A stretch of DNA of 64,000 nt. Origin: an uncultured Bacteroidales bacterium. GTDB lineage: Bacteria > Bacteroidota > Bacteroidia > Bacteroidales > Paludibacteraceae. The first letter of the stretch is position 1. Every line of letters begins with the position of its first letter. The DNA lies in NCBI GenBank assembly GCA_900316125.1, contig ONBO01000005.1, forward strand, positions 43,444 to 107,443, in the 5' to 3' direction. The position numbers were made by a program, and so were the translations under genes. Below are positions 17,551 through 26,464 of the stretch, piece after piece. The notes beneath the pieces were generated by a model. It made no database searches. It saw only the letters and a list, made by a program, of their open reading frames with translations, and had not been told where the DNA came from.

Positions 17551-18638
17551 AGTATTATGAAATCTCTGATAATAGCATCGCTGAGAAAAATACCTTTCTC
17601 TGTAAGTGAAACTCTTCCATCATGTTTTTTTAGCAAGCCTTCTGAGATGTATTTTTCAGCAATTATGTTGAAATGGTTAGTGTATTTTAAATTTACATTA
17701 CTTTCAAGCACACCCTCTTTTGTGCGTAAAGATGTAAGTATAAGCTCATTGAAAATGTCTCGTTCACTTAGAACCTCTTTTTCAGTATTCCAGTTAATGA
17801 TATTGCCTGAGATAATCATCTCGTTATTCCAGTGGCGTTCTTTGGTGTTATAAGAGTGCGCACCGGCTCCAAGTCCCAGATATGGAACTCCTGTCCAGTA
17901 TGAACTGTTATGCTTTGATCTGAAGCCTTTTTTTGCAAAATTTGATATCTCATAGTGTTCAAATCCTGCTTTGCTTAATTGTGAGCACAGGTGTTTGAAC
18001 ATATCAAGGCATGTATCATCATCAGGTGCCTTGTCAGCATATCTAAACATCGTGGTACCCTCTTCAAATGAAAGATTATAGGCAGAAATATGCTGTACAT
18101 TAAGGCTTATTGCCTGCTCAACGCTCTCTTTCCAGTTTGCCTCACTCTGGCCAGGGATACCATATATAAGGTCAATGCTTATATTGTCATAACCGTTTTC
18201 CTGGAGTCTTTTTACTGCTTCTATAGCTGAGAGGGAGTCATGCCTCCTGTTCATAAATTTAAGTAGAGTGTCATCAAAACTTTGCACGCCTAAACTCACT
18301 CTGTTCACAGTTGTTTTCTTCAACCCCGATATAAAAGAAAAGTCCACATCATCAGGATTACATTCAATGGTGAACTCTCTCAATTTATCAAGATTATAGA
18401 TTGAGGCCAAGGTGTCATATATTTTTTCTATATGGCTATGGTGGAGTAGTGATGGTGTTCCTCCCCCAATATAGAGAGTGTCAATATCCTTGTCAGTCAG
18501 GAAATCCTTCCTTTGAAATGCCTCATTACATATTGAATCAATGTAATGGTCTATATGGTTTAGAAGGGTAGTGGAGTAGAAGCTGCAGTATGTGCATCTC
18601 TTCTTGCAGAAGGGTATATGTACATAGATGCCGCTCAT
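17547..18638 (-). CDS. hemW: Radical SAM heme chaperone HemW
   Basis: Radical-SAM protein related to coproporphyrinogen III oxidase HemN but acting as a heme-delivery chaperone. The 4Fe-4S site is C11-x3-C15-x2-C18 (PFCKKRCTYCSF), followed by the GGGTPSLL SAM motif (~57-64) and a HemN C-terminal domain. At 363 residues it is HemW-length, shorter than true HemN (~450), and lacks the extended HemN N-terminus. Starts 6 bases after the coiled-coil gene and overlaps the VanZ-like gene by 4 bases. Confidence 0.9.
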   Translation of the reverse strand: MSGIYVHIPFCKKRCTYCSFYSTTLLNHIDHYIDSICNEAFQRKDFLTDKDIDTLYIGGGTPSLLHHSHIEKIYDTLASIYNLDKLREFTIECNPDDVDFSFISGLKKTTVNRVSLGVQSFDDTLLKFMNRRHDSLSAIEAVKRLQENGYDNISIDLIYGIPGQSEANWKESVEQAISLNVQHISAYNLSFEEGTTMFRYADKAPDDDTCLDMFKHLCSQLSKAGFEHYEISNFAKKGFRSKHNSSYWTGVPYLGLGAGAHSYNTKERHWNNEMIISGNIINWNTEKEVLSERDIFNELILTSLRTKEGVLESNVNLKYTNHFNIIAEKYISEGLLKKHDGRVSLTEKGIFLSDAIIRDFIIL

Positions 18639-18644
18639 TCCATG

Positions 18645-19544
18645 CTATTCCAGAATAAAGCTCTTCTCACCAATAAGGTTGCCGTCTGTGAAGAGTGCAA
18701 TGGTGTATGTGCTCTCTTTTAGCTGATTATTTACAGTGTAATATATTGTAATATCCTCTGTTTCTCCGCTAAAATCAAAGTCCTTTTTAGCACTGTATTC
18801 AAGGTCCATGCCTTCAAAGAAGAAGTGGTTCTCGCCAGGCGATGTGAGCAGATTCTCATCCTTGTCAGTTATCCTCATGTAGATGGTCTTACGCCCTCTC
18901 TCTGCAGTAATGTTTCTCAGTATTCTGAAATCAATCTGGAATTTTGCAACTTTCTTTATAGAGCGTGCCTTTTTACCCCTGTCATTAAGGGTGCTGAGGG
19001 TGATATCGGAGGCTTCAAGAATAGAGGCCATTGTAACCTTCTTGTCAAGTTCCTCAGCCTGGGCGCGCTGCTCCTCAAGCTCCCTGCTGCGCTCCTCATA
19101 CTGACGCCTTACCTTCTGGTTCTCACTACGTAGGTTACTGTTAACGGTGTTAAGAGAGTCAACTCTCTCCACGTATGTCTTAAGTACGCCACGTACAGTT
19201 GAAAGCTCTTTTTTAAGCTCTGCAATACGGCGGGTGTTTGTCGCCTTGACAGTTTTAAGCTCCTGTAAAAGCTGCTGCACCTTCTGCTTCTCCTCATCAA
19301 TAAGCTTCAGGAGAGAGTCATTGCTTGTATTGATGTAGTAGTCTTCATATTGCTTCTGCATCTCTTCAAACTCATTGATACTCTGCTGTTTCTCAAATTC
19401 CATTACAGCTGTTATCTCCTCTATCTCAGCACTCTGGCTCTCTATTTCACGATGCTGGAAAAGGAGCATTATTATGGCAATTACAAGTAGGAGGCCTAAA
19501 ACAGAAAAGGCGCTTATTATGATTATTTTATCTCTTTTTTGCAT
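18645..19544 (-). CDS. Membrane-anchored coiled-coil protein, conserved hypothetical
   Basis: 299 residues: one N-terminal membrane helix (~6-28, IIIISAFSVLGLLLVIAIIM), a long coiled coil (~32-170, rich in E/Q/K/L heptads), and a C-terminal beta domain (~190-299) ending EKSFILE. The role is unknown; proteins of this shape sit next to ychF and hemW in other Bacteroidales. I use the ATG at 19544 rather than the GTG at 19565: the GTG overlaps a perfect -7 box whose transcript would begin downstream of it. Confidence 0.72.
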   Translation of the reverse strand: MQKRDKIIIISAFSVLGLLLVIAIIMLLFQHREIESQSAEIEEITAVMEFEKQQSINEFEEMQKQYEDYYINTSNDSLLKLIDEEKQKVQQLLQELKTVKATNTRRIAELKKELSTVRGVLKTYVERVDSLNTVNSNLRSENQKVRRQYEERSRELEEQRAQAEELDKKVTMASILEASDITLSTLNDRGKKARSIKKVAKFQIDFRILRNITAERGRKTIYMRITDKDENLLTSPGENHFFFEGMDLEYSAKKDFDFSGETEDITIYYTVNNQLKESTYTIALFTDGNLIGEKSFILE

Positions 19545-19564
19545 GGTTGCTGTCAAATAGGCCA

Positions 19565-19572
19565 CAAAAGTA
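19565..19572 (-). promoter_or_regulatory. -7 promoter box for the coiled-coil/hemW/dprA group
   Basis: Minus-strand TACTTTTG, an exact TAnnTTTG match, 21 bases before the ATG at 19544. No obvious TTG -33 element. It faces away from the ychF box at 19585. Confidence 0.5.
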
Positions 19573-19584
19573 CTTATTTTTTAC

Positions 19585-19592
19585 TACTTTTG
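19585..19592 (+). promoter_or_regulatory. -7 promoter box for ychF
   Basis: Plus-strand TACTTTTG, identical to the box on the other strand 12 bases to the left. It lies 27 bases before the ychF ATG. The two divergent promoters must overlap each other's -33 regions. Confidence 0.5.
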
Positions 19593-19619
19593 CACCCTAA
19601 ATAACTAAAAAATAGAACT

Positions 19620-20717
19620 ATGTCTTTGCAATGTGGAATTGTTGGACTTCCAAATGTAGGGAAATCCACACTTTTTAACTGTTTGTCAAACGCCAAGGCT
19701 CAGGCCGCTAACTTTCCATTCTGTACCATAGAGCCTAATGTAGGTGTAATCACTGTTCCTGATGAGAGGCTTAATGCTCTTGCTGAGCTGATACATCCGC
19801 AGCGCATAGTTCCAACCACAGTGGAGATTGTGGATATAGCAGGTCTTGTAAAAGGCGCCAGCAAAGGTGAAGGTCTTGGAAACAAGTTTCTTGCCAACAT
19901 ACGTGAAACGGACGCCATAATTCATGTGCTCCGCTGTTTTGATGATGAAAACGTAACCCATGTTGACGGCTCTGTAAATCCGGTACGTGACAAGGAGATA
20001 ATTGACACTGAGCTTCAGCTAAAAGATTTGGAGACAGTTGACAGCCGTATTAACAAGGTTCAGAAACAGGCTGCCGCTGGTGACAAGGCTTCAAAGGCTG
20101 TATATGAGATTCTGCTCAAGTATAAGGATGCTCTTGAGAAGGGTAGGAATGTGCGTAGCGTTGAGCTTGACAAGGAGCAGAAAAAGATAGTTAAGGATTT
20201 GTTCCTTCTTACTGATAAGCCGGTTCTTTATGTTTGCAATGTGGATGAGTCATCAGCTGTTAAAGGTAATCATTACGTGGATGAGGTGCGTGAGGCTGTA
20301 AAGGATGAGAACGCCTCTATTCTGGTTGTGGCAGCCGCTACTGAGGCTGACATCGCTGAGCTTGAAACATACGAGGAGCGTAAGATGTTCCTTGATGAGA
20401 TAGGCCTTGAGGAGAGTGGTGTGAGCCGTCTGATAAAGGCTGCATACTCGCTCTTAAATCTACAGACATATCTTACTGCAGGCGAGCCTGAGGTTCGCGC
20501 CTGGACTTTCCGTAAGGGTTGGAAAGCTCCTCAGTGCGCCGGTGTTATCCACACAGACTTTGAGAAGGGTTTCATACGTGCAGAGGTCATAAAGTATGAA
20601 GACTACATTAAGTATGGTTCTGAGGCAGCCTGTAAAGAGGCTGGCAAAATGAGCGTGGAGGGTAAGGACTATGAAGTGCAGGACGGTGACATCATGCACT
20701 TCAGATTCAATGTTTGA
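19620..20717 (+). CDS. ychF: Redox-regulated ATPase YchF (Obg-family)
   Basis: P-loop protein of the Obg family that prefers ATP and binds ribosomes. Walker A GLPNVGKST at residues ~8-16, the G3 motif DIAGLVKGASKGEGLGN at ~69-85, and the atypical NVDE in place of NKxD (YVCNVDESS), which explains ATP use. The C-terminal TGS domain ends MHFRFNV. 365 residues is standard. Own promoter upstream; it converges on deoC with only 2 bases between the stops and no visible terminator. Confidence 0.96.
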   Translation: MSLQCGIVGLPNVGKSTLFNCLSNAKAQAANFPFCTIEPNVGVITVPDERLNALAELIHPQRIVPTTVEIVDIAGLVKGASKGEGLGNKFLANIRETDAIIHVLRCFDDENVTHVDGSVNPVRDKEIIDTELQLKDLETVDSRINKVQKQAAAGDKASKAVYEILLKYKDALEKGRNVRSVELDKEQKKIVKDLFLLTDKPVLYVCNVDESSAVKGNHYVDEVREAVKDENASILVVAAATEADIAELETYEERKMFLDEIGLEESGVSRLIKAAYSLLNLQTYLTAGEPEVRAWTFRKGWKAPQCAGVIHTDFEKGFIRAEVIKYEDYIKYGSEAACKEAGKMSVEGKDYEVQDGDIMHFRFNV

Positions 20718-20719
20718 TA

Positions 20720-21571
20720 CTATATTGATAGTTCCTCTCTGAGCGCCTTGTCAAGGCTTGATGAACCTATTCTGAAATAATCAACACTCATAAAGTCATC
20801 TTCAAGAATCTCCTTGGCCACACTAAGGTACATTAGTGCGTCCTGTACGCTCTTTACACCGCCGGCTACTTTGATACCTTTTTTAAGGTTTGTGGTCTCG
20901 TAATAGGCGCGTATTGCCCTGCACATGGTGTATACTGCGTTTAGTGTTGTAGGCTCTGTTTTTCCAGTTGTTGTCTTGATAAAGTCAGCACCTGCCTCCA
21001 TTGCAAGAAGAGAGGCTTTGAAGATGTTTTCAGGAGTCTTGAGCAGTCCTGTTTCAAGAATCACCTTTAGGGTCTTATCCTTGCATGCAGCCTTCACTTC
21101 ATGAATTTCATCATATACGTCATCATATTCTCCGGCCAGGAACTTTCCAACATTTATCACCATGTCAATTTCAGTGGCTCCGCTAAGAATACTAAGTGAC
21201 GCTTCCGCAATCTTTATCTCCGGGAATGTTTGTGCGTGAGGGAAACCTACCACTGTTGTTATACCCACCTCTTCAGTGAGAGTGTTCTTCACCACCTCCA
21301 CCAAGGCAGGGTAGACACAAATGGCTGCCGGCATTGGAAGCTCCGGACTCTCTTCATCAATATTGTTCACCTTTTCAACCAGAGCTCTGATGCTCTCTTC
21401 ATTGTCAGTAGGGGAGAGCGATGTAATTTCAAGTGAGCTGAACAAAAATTTCTTACTCTTTAAATTATCTGTGTTTTCATAACGATGCTCGATGATGTGT
21501 TTCACATCAAGTATGATCTCCTCCTCTGAAAGAGAGAAAGGGTAAGCTTTGAAAAATGAGTTAAAGTCCAT
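20720..21571 (-). CDS. deoC: Deoxyribose-phosphate aldolase
   Basis: Class I aldolase splitting 2-deoxyribose-5-phosphate into acetaldehyde and glyceraldehyde-3-phosphate in deoxynucleoside catabolism. The Schiff-base lysine is in DFIKTTTGK and the second catalytic lysine in IKVAGGVK; EIDMVINVG is also family-typical. 283 residues, with an N-terminal extension of about 50 residues relative to the short E. coli-like core, as in other Bacteroidales. Monocistronic, with a -7 box upstream. Confidence 0.94.
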   Translation of the reverse strand: MDFNSFFKAYPFSLSEEEIILDVKHIIEHRYENTDNLKSKKFLFSSLEITSLSPTDNEESIRALVEKVNNIDEESPELPMPAAICVYPALVEVVKNTLTEEVGITTVVGFPHAQTFPEIKIAEASLSILSGATEIDMVINVGKFLAGEYDDVYDEIHEVKAACKDKTLKVILETGLLKTPENIFKASLLAMEAGADFIKTTTGKTEPTTLNAVYTMCRAIRAYYETTNLKKGIKVAGGVKSVQDALMYLSVAKEILEDDFMSVDYFRIGSSSLDKALREELSI

Positions 21572-21596
21572 ATTGTATTTTTCTGTTTTTATGTCC

Positions 21597-21604
21597 CAAA
21601 ATTA
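21597..21604 (-). promoter_or_regulatory. -7 promoter box for deoC
   Basis: Minus-strand TAATTTTG, an exact TAnnTTTG match 25 bases upstream of the deoC ATG. No convincing -33 TTG. Confidence 0.4.
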
Positions 21605-21652
21605 TGGAAATATTCCGATACTGTTTACGTATTTATTTTGAATTTTAGATTC

Positions 21653-23467
21653 TCAGTTAGTTACGGAGCCGTTAAAATAATTATAAATTACTGTGGCTCT
21701 GTGCGTTCCTATCACTTTTTCTATCTCCTCAAAATTTGCTGATCTAACTCTTTTTACGCTCTTAAAGTGCAGTATCAGCTCATTTTTGGTTTTTTCACCT
21801 ATGCCGGGTATTTCATCCAGCTCGCTAACCATAAATTCCTTGCTTCTCTTGTCACGATGAAAAGTTATTGCGTAGCGGTGAACTTCATCCTGTATTCCGG
21901 ACAGGAATTTGAAGAGAGGGTCTGTTGGTTTTATCCCTATGGTGAGAGGCGGGTTTCCATATAGCAGCTCGCTTGTCTGGTGCTTCTTATTTTTTACAAG
22001 ACCGGCTATAGGAATATTGAGTTTCAGCTCGCCTTCAACAACCTCTCTTATGCTGCTCATTTGGCCCATTCCACCGTCAGCTATTATTAAATCTGGAAGT
22101 CTTCCACCCTCTTCAATAATGCGGCTGTAACGACGAAGTACCACCTCTCTCATTGAAGCGTAGTCATCAGGACCTGTCACAGTTTTTATATTGTATTTTC
22201 TATACTCGCTCTTTAGAGGTTTGGCGTATTCATAAACAACACATCCAGCCACTGCATAATCTCCGCTGATGTTTGAGTTATCAAAACATTCGATGCGTTG
22301 GGGTGTTTTTTCAAGTTTCAAAGCATCCTGCAATGCCATTAACAATGCAGTTCCTTTCTGTTGTGTGTTCAGTTTCTCACCCTGCTTTACCTTGTCAAGT
22401 TTATACTGCTTTACGTTTTGATAGCTTAAATCAAGAAGTTTCTTTTTATCTCCTTTCTGAGGAGTTGTGAATATAACACCGTCAATCTCATTGTCAGGCA
22501 TGAATGGTACCAGACACTCACGGCTGTTACTTTGTATTCTGTTTCTCAGCTCAAGTATTGCAAGTGAAAGTATTTCTTCCCTGGTTTCATCAAGCTTTTT
22601 GTATATTTCAAGAGTGTATCCCTGAGTAACTGAGCCGTTGTTTATGTGCAGAATGTTTATATATGCTACGTTGTCCTCTTCATCGTAGCCAAACACATCC
22701 ATGCTCTCCTTGTGTGTTGTTGTGATGACAGTCGTCTCCCTATATGCGTTTATTGCATCCAGTTTTTGTTTTAGTGCGTATGCCTCTTCAAACCTATATT
22801 CTGTTGCTGCTTTTGCAATCTCCTTTGTAAGATACTCTGTTATTTTATGACTATTGCCTCTTACTATCTCTACTATCTCATCAATCATTCTCCTGTATTC
22901 TGCGTGGCTTTGAAAACCCTCGCAGCAGCCTGCGCAGTTATGTATATGATATTTCAGGCATACTTTGTATTTCCCCGATGCTATTCCTTCCTCTGTTAGA
23001 TAGTCCCTGCATGTTCTTATGGGGTATATTTTCTTTATCAGTTCAATTATAGTGTCCACCACCCATACATTGCTGTATGGACCATAATAGGAGGCTCCTT
23101 TTACTACATTTCTTGTTTTAAAAACACGTGGGAACGGTTCTTTTGTTATACATAGCCACGGGTATGTTTTTCCGTCTTTAAGCAGAATGTTATAGTGAGG
23201 CTGATGCTGTTTTATCAGGTTGTTTTCAAGAAGAAGAGCATCTGTTTCACTATTTACAACTATGTATTTAAGGTCATGAATATTCTTTACAAGAGCGTTT
23301 ACTTTTGATGTATGGTTGTTTCCAGTAAAGTATGAAGTTACTCTACGCTTTAAGTTTTTAGCCTTGCCTACGTAGATTATCTTGCCCTCTTTGTTGAAAT
23401 ATTGGTATACGCCAGGAGACTCCGGCAGGGCGGATACTATTGCTTTTATGTGGTCAGTATATGGCAC
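21653..23467 (-). CDS. uvrC: Excinuclease ABC subunit C
   Basis: Makes the dual incision in UvrABC nucleotide excision repair. GIY-YIG nuclease at residues ~14-95 (PGVYQYF, IIYVGKAKNLKRR), Cys-rich linker, UVR motif (~200-235), RNase H-like C-terminal nuclease (FDNSNISG and ADGGMGQ) and a terminal helix-hairpin-helix pair (IPGIGEKTKNELILHF). 604 residues is standard. The start is a GTG (23467), 3 bases after the apt stop. Third gene of mnmG-apt-uvrC. Confidence 0.96.
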   Translation of the reverse strand: MPYTDHIKAIVSALPESPGVYQYFNKEGKIIYVGKAKNLKRRVTSYFTGNNHTSKVNALVKNIHDLKYIVVNSETDALLLENNLIKQHQPHYNILLKDGKTYPWLCITKEPFPRVFKTRNVVKGASYYGPYSNVWVVDTIIELIKKIYPIRTCRDYLTEEGIASGKYKVCLKYHIHNCAGCCEGFQSHAEYRRMIDEIVEIVRGNSHKITEYLTKEIAKAATEYRFEEAYALKQKLDAINAYRETTVITTTHKESMDVFGYDEEDNVAYINILHINNGSVTQGYTLEIYKKLDETREEILSLAILELRNRIQSNSRECLVPFMPDNEIDGVIFTTPQKGDKKKLLDLSYQNVKQYKLDKVKQGEKLNTQQKGTALLMALQDALKLEKTPQRIECFDNSNISGDYAVAGCVVYEYAKPLKSEYRKYNIKTVTGPDDYASMREVVLRRYSRIIEEGGRLPDLIIADGGMGQMSSIREVVEGELKLNIPIAGLVKNKKHQTSELLYGNPPLTIGIKPTDPLFKFLSGIQDEVHRYAITFHRDKRSKEFMVSELDEIPGIGEKTKNELILHFKSVKRVRSANFEEIEKVIGTHRATVIYNYFNGSVTN

Positions 23468-23470
23468 CGT

Positions 23471-23995
23471 CTATACGTGAAAGAGAGAATAGACATCAAT
23501 CTCTTTATCTATTTTTTCCCTGCCTCCTAAGAAGTCAATTTCTCCAATAAAGTTCAGATATATTTTCTTTACATTGAACTTTTTTATGAGCTTTATGGCT
23601 GCAAAAACAGTTCCTCCTGTAGCTAGTATATCATCGTGTAACAGTACCACATCATCTTCTGTCAGGGCATCCTTATGTATCTCTATTGTGTCTGTTCCGT
23701 ACTCTTTCTGGTAGCTTTCTGATATGGTCTCTGCAGGCAGTTTTCCAGGTTTTCTTAGTGGTACAAATCCTGCGTCTATTCTTGTGCAGATGGCTGTTGC
23801 CATAAAGAATCCTCTTGATTCTATTCCCACCACTTTTGTTATGCCTTTATCTTTGTAGTAGTCACATAGGGCGTTGCTCATTGTTTTAATGCACTCAGGT
23901 TTTTTTAGCGCTGTTGTGAAATCAATGAACTGTATTCCTTTTTTGGGAAAATCCTGAACTGTTCTGAACGATTCTTTTACCTCTTGTAGTGTCAT
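23471..23995 (-). CDS. apt: Adenine phosphoribosyltransferase
   Basis: Purine salvage: adenine plus PRPP gives AMP. The PRPP-binding loop VVLLHDDILATGGT (~113-126) and the flexible catalytic loop region (RKPGKLPAETISESY) are present; 174 residues is the family length. It sits 44 bases after mnmG, with a parS site in the gap, and 3 bases before uvrC. Confidence 0.95.
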   Translation of the reverse strand: MTLQEVKESFRTVQDFPKKGIQFIDFTTALKKPECIKTMSNALCDYYKDKGITKVVGIESRGFFMATAICTRIDAGFVPLRKPGKLPAETISESYQKEYGTDTIEIHKDALTEDDVVLLHDDILATGGTVFAAIKLIKKFNVKKIYLNFIGEIDFLGGREKIDKEIDVYSLFHV

Positions 23996-24016
23996 AGTAT
24001 TGTGAATTTATTATAA

Positions 24017-24032
24017 TGTTTCACGTGGAACA
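24017..24032. other. parS centromere site (ParB binding)
   Basis: TGTTTCACGTGGAACA, a 16-base near-palindrome that matches the conserved chromosomal parS consensus (TGTTtCACGTGaAACA) with one half-site using the common GGAACA variant. It lies in the short mnmG-apt gap. ParB loaded here nucleates origin-region segregation and SMC loading; such sites cluster near oriC and often near mnmG (gidA). The ParA/ParB genes are not in the window. Confidence 0.88.
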
Positions 24033-24039
24033 TTTGGTT

Positions 24040-25914
24040 TTATCTGCCCATCATAACCAGCAGAATGTTGATGTCGCTCGGCGATATTCCAGGGATGCGC
24101 GCGGCTTGTGCAATGGTCTCAGGGTCCGCTTTTGTGAGCTTCTGTCTGGCCTCTGTGCTGATTGCGTTTATTGTGCTATAGTCAAATTTTCCCTTGATTT
24201 TTATATTCTCCAAGCGGTGAAGTTTCTCTGCTATGAGGTTCTCTCTGGTTATGTATCCAGCATATTTCAGTTCTATCTCCACGCTCTCAGTGATCTCCTC
24301 TTTTCTGTTCTTTATGCTCTCAACTGTGGCTTTCAAACGTGGCGCTATGGAGCAAAGACCCTCGATGTTTACGTTAGGTCTTAATAGCAGTTCAAGAAGA
24401 TGTGTCCTTCCTTTTATATGGGTTGACCCTATGTTTTCAAGGTAGCCGTTGGCCTCTGCAGGTGTTACGGAATCATACTCGATAACGCCCTTCAGGCGGT
24501 TTTTCTCTTCAAGTTTTGACTTCAGCAAATCCATTCTCTCCTTGCTTGCACAGCCTGCGTTATAGGCTTTTTCTGTTAGTCTCTCATCGGCGTTATCCTG
24601 ACGCAGAAGGATTCTGTATTCAGCCCTCGATGTGAACATTCTATATGGTTCGTCCACACCCTTTGTGATTAGGTCATCAATGAGAACTCCTATGTAAGCT
24701 TCGTCTCGGGCAAGGGTGAACGCCTCTCCACCGTGACAGTTTATGTGTGCGTTTATACCGGCTATTATGCCTTGGCCTCCCGCCTCTTCATAGCCTGTGG
24801 TGCCGTTAATCTGACCCGCAAAAAAGAGGTTCTTTATGAGCTTTGTCTCCAAGGTTGCGGTCAGTTGGGTAGGGTCAAAGAAGTCATACTCTATGGCGTA
24901 TCCCGGTCGGAAAATGTGTATGTTCTTGAATGCCTTTATCTGCTGTAGCGCCTGGAGCTGAATGTCCATTGGCAGCGATGATGAGAAGCCGTTAAGGTAA
25001 TACTCGGTAGTATTTTCTCCCTCTGGTTCCAGGAACAGAGGGTGGCTCTCCTTGTCAGAGAAAGTAACAATTTTAGTCTCTATGCTGGGGCAGTATCTTG
25101 GCCCGATGCTTTTAATCTGTCCGTTGTAAAGAGGGGAGTCTTTCAGTCCGCTGCGTAGCACTTCGTGAACTTTGCTGTTCGTGGAAAGGATGTAGCAGGG
25201 CAGCTGTCTGAGGTTTCTGGGCTCGTAATCCAGATATGAGAATTTGTGAAAATCGGTATCACCGTCCTGTACTGTACAGCCCTTCAAATCCACGCTGCGG
25301 ATGTCAATTCTCACGGGTGTGCCAGTCTTCATTCGGTCCGCTTTGAAGCCCATTGACTTTAACTGTTCTGTAAGACCGTAGCTTGCAGGCTCTGAGATTC
25401 TTCCGCCTCTTAATTGAGCTTTGCCAATATGCAGGAGTCCGTTTAGGAATGTGCCGTTAGTGAGAACCACACTTTTAGCCTTGAACTCTGCACCCATCAT
25501 AGTCTTTACACCGCAAACAGCGTTGTTTTCTATAATCAGCTCATTTACAGTATCTTGCCACATATAAAGATGCTCAGTGTTCTCTAATACGCCACGCCAT
25601 GTTGTAATGAATTTGGCCCTGTCACACTGGCTGCGCGGACTCCACATGGCCGGTCCTTTTGAGAGGTTCAGCATCCTGAACTGTATGGATGTGTGGTCTG
25701 TAACGTAGGCCATGCCTCCGCCCAGAGCATCTATCTCCCTCACTATCTGCCCCTTTGCAATGCCACCCACAGCAGGGTTGCAGCTCATTTGGGCTATCTT
25801 GTTCATGTCCATCGTAATGAGCAGTGTCTCAGAGCCCATGGATGCAGCAGCATGTGCGGCCTCGCAGCCGGCATGCCCTGCACCAATCACTATAACATCG
25901 TAGTTGAATTTCAT
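24040..25914 (-). CDS. mnmG: tRNA uridine 5-carboxymethylaminomethyl modification enzyme MnmG (GidA)
   Basis: FAD/NADH-dependent enzyme that with MnmE modifies wobble uridine 34 in several tRNAs. The N-terminal dinucleotide fold VIVIGAGHAGCEAA (~8-21), the second signature AGQINGTTGYEEAGGQG and the C-terminal helical tRNA-binding domain ending ISPSDINILLV are seen. 624 residues is standard. Its own promoter lies upstream, divergent from ybeY; apt and uvrC follow. Confidence 0.97.
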   Translation of the reverse strand: MKFNYDVIVIGAGHAGCEAAHAAASMGSETLLITMDMNKIAQMSCNPAVGGIAKGQIVREIDALGGGMAYVTDHTSIQFRMLNLSKGPAMWSPRSQCDRAKFITTWRGVLENTEHLYMWQDTVNELIIENNAVCGVKTMMGAEFKAKSVVLTNGTFLNGLLHIGKAQLRGGRISEPASYGLTEQLKSMGFKADRMKTGTPVRIDIRSVDLKGCTVQDGDTDFHKFSYLDYEPRNLRQLPCYILSTNSKVHEVLRSGLKDSPLYNGQIKSIGPRYCPSIETKIVTFSDKESHPLFLEPEGENTTEYYLNGFSSSLPMDIQLQALQQIKAFKNIHIFRPGYAIEYDFFDPTQLTATLETKLIKNLFFAGQINGTTGYEEAGGQGIIAGINAHINCHGGEAFTLARDEAYIGVLIDDLITKGVDEPYRMFTSRAEYRILLRQDNADERLTEKAYNAGCASKERMDLLKSKLEEKNRLKGVIEYDSVTPAEANGYLENIGSTHIKGRTHLLELLLRPNVNIEGLCSIAPRLKATVESIKNRKEEITESVEIELKYAGYITRENLIAEKLHRLENIKIKGKFDYSTINAISTEARQKLTKADPETIAQAARIPGISPSDINILLVMMGR

Positions 25915-25932
25915 GTCCTTTATTGAGGATAG

Positions 25933-25947
25933 TTGAGATTATCTCAA
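25933..25947. repeat. 15-base inverted repeat in the mnmG leader
   Basis: TTGAGAT, one base, ATCTCAA: a perfect inverted repeat between the mnmG -7 box and its ATG. It could be an operator or a small leader hairpin; nothing distinguishes these from the sequence alone. Confidence 0.4.
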
Positions 25948-25959
25948 TCTTTAAGATAG

Positions 25960-25967
25960 CAAAGATA
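25960..25967 (-). promoter_or_regulatory. -7 promoter box for mnmG
   Basis: Minus-strand TATCTTTG, an exact TAnnTTTG match, 46 bases upstream of the mnmG ATG, with an AT-rich stretch further upstream. Confidence 0.5.
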
Positions 25968-25994
25968 ATACTTTTTTTATTAAAATATTATTGA

Positions 25995-26002
25995 TACTTT
26001 TG
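25995..26002 (+). promoter_or_regulatory. -7 promoter box for ybeY
   Basis: Plus-strand TACTTTTG, an exact TAnnTTTG match 28 bases before the ATG chosen for ybeY. It supports the ATG at 26030 over a TTG at 25991, which would lie upstream of the transcript start. Confidence 0.55.
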
Positions 26003-26029
26003 CCCTCGAAAAAAATTAGTAAGACTAAT

Positions 26030-26452
26030 ATGATAACATTTCAGACTATTGATGTAAAGCGTCCGGCAATAAAGGCACGGGAGTGCAGCGCTTGGATTAA
26101 GCATGTGGCGGCCAGCCACGGCAGGAAAGTGGGTGAGATAGCCTATATTTTCTGCTCCGATGCCAAGATACTTGAGGTTAACCGCCAGTATCTGGAACAT
26201 GACTACTATACAGATATTATAACATTTGACTACACAGAGGGTGATGTTATAAGCGGTGATATCTTCATCTCTATTGATACAGTTTCAAGTAACGCTGCGG
26301 AACTTGGCATCGGGTTTGACAAGGAGCTCAGACGCATTATAATTCACGGAATTCTTCATTTGTGCGGCTTTAAGGATAAGCAGCCTGATGACAAGGCAGA
26401 GATGACACGTCAGGAGGACGCTGCATTACAACTATTGGATAACAAGAATTAA
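26030..26452 (+). CDS. ybeY: Endoribonuclease YbeY, rRNA maturation factor
   Basis: Metal-dependent RNase acting in 16S rRNA 3-prime maturation and ribosome quality control. The zinc motif is HGILHLCGFKDK: two histidines are intact, but the third ligand position of the usual HGxLHLxGYDH motif reads Lys-Asp, as in many Bacteroidota members. DIITFDY matches the family core. 140 residues. Twelve bases separate it from the SpmAB-like gene. Confidence 0.93.
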   Translation: MITFQTIDVKRPAIKARECSAWIKHVAASHGRKVGEIAYIFCSDAKILEVNRQYLEHDYYTDIITFDYTEGDVISGDIFISIDTVSSNAAELGIGFDKELRRIIIHGILHLCGFKDKQPDDKAEMTRQEDAALQLLDNKN

Positions 26453-26464
26453 AAACTGTATATT

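Noticed and set aside
24016..24384. Plus-strand open frame beginning MFHVEH over parS and the 3-prime end of mnmG
   Set aside because: MFHVEH is the translation of the parS palindrome, a known artefact, and the rest is antisense to a well-supported mnmG.
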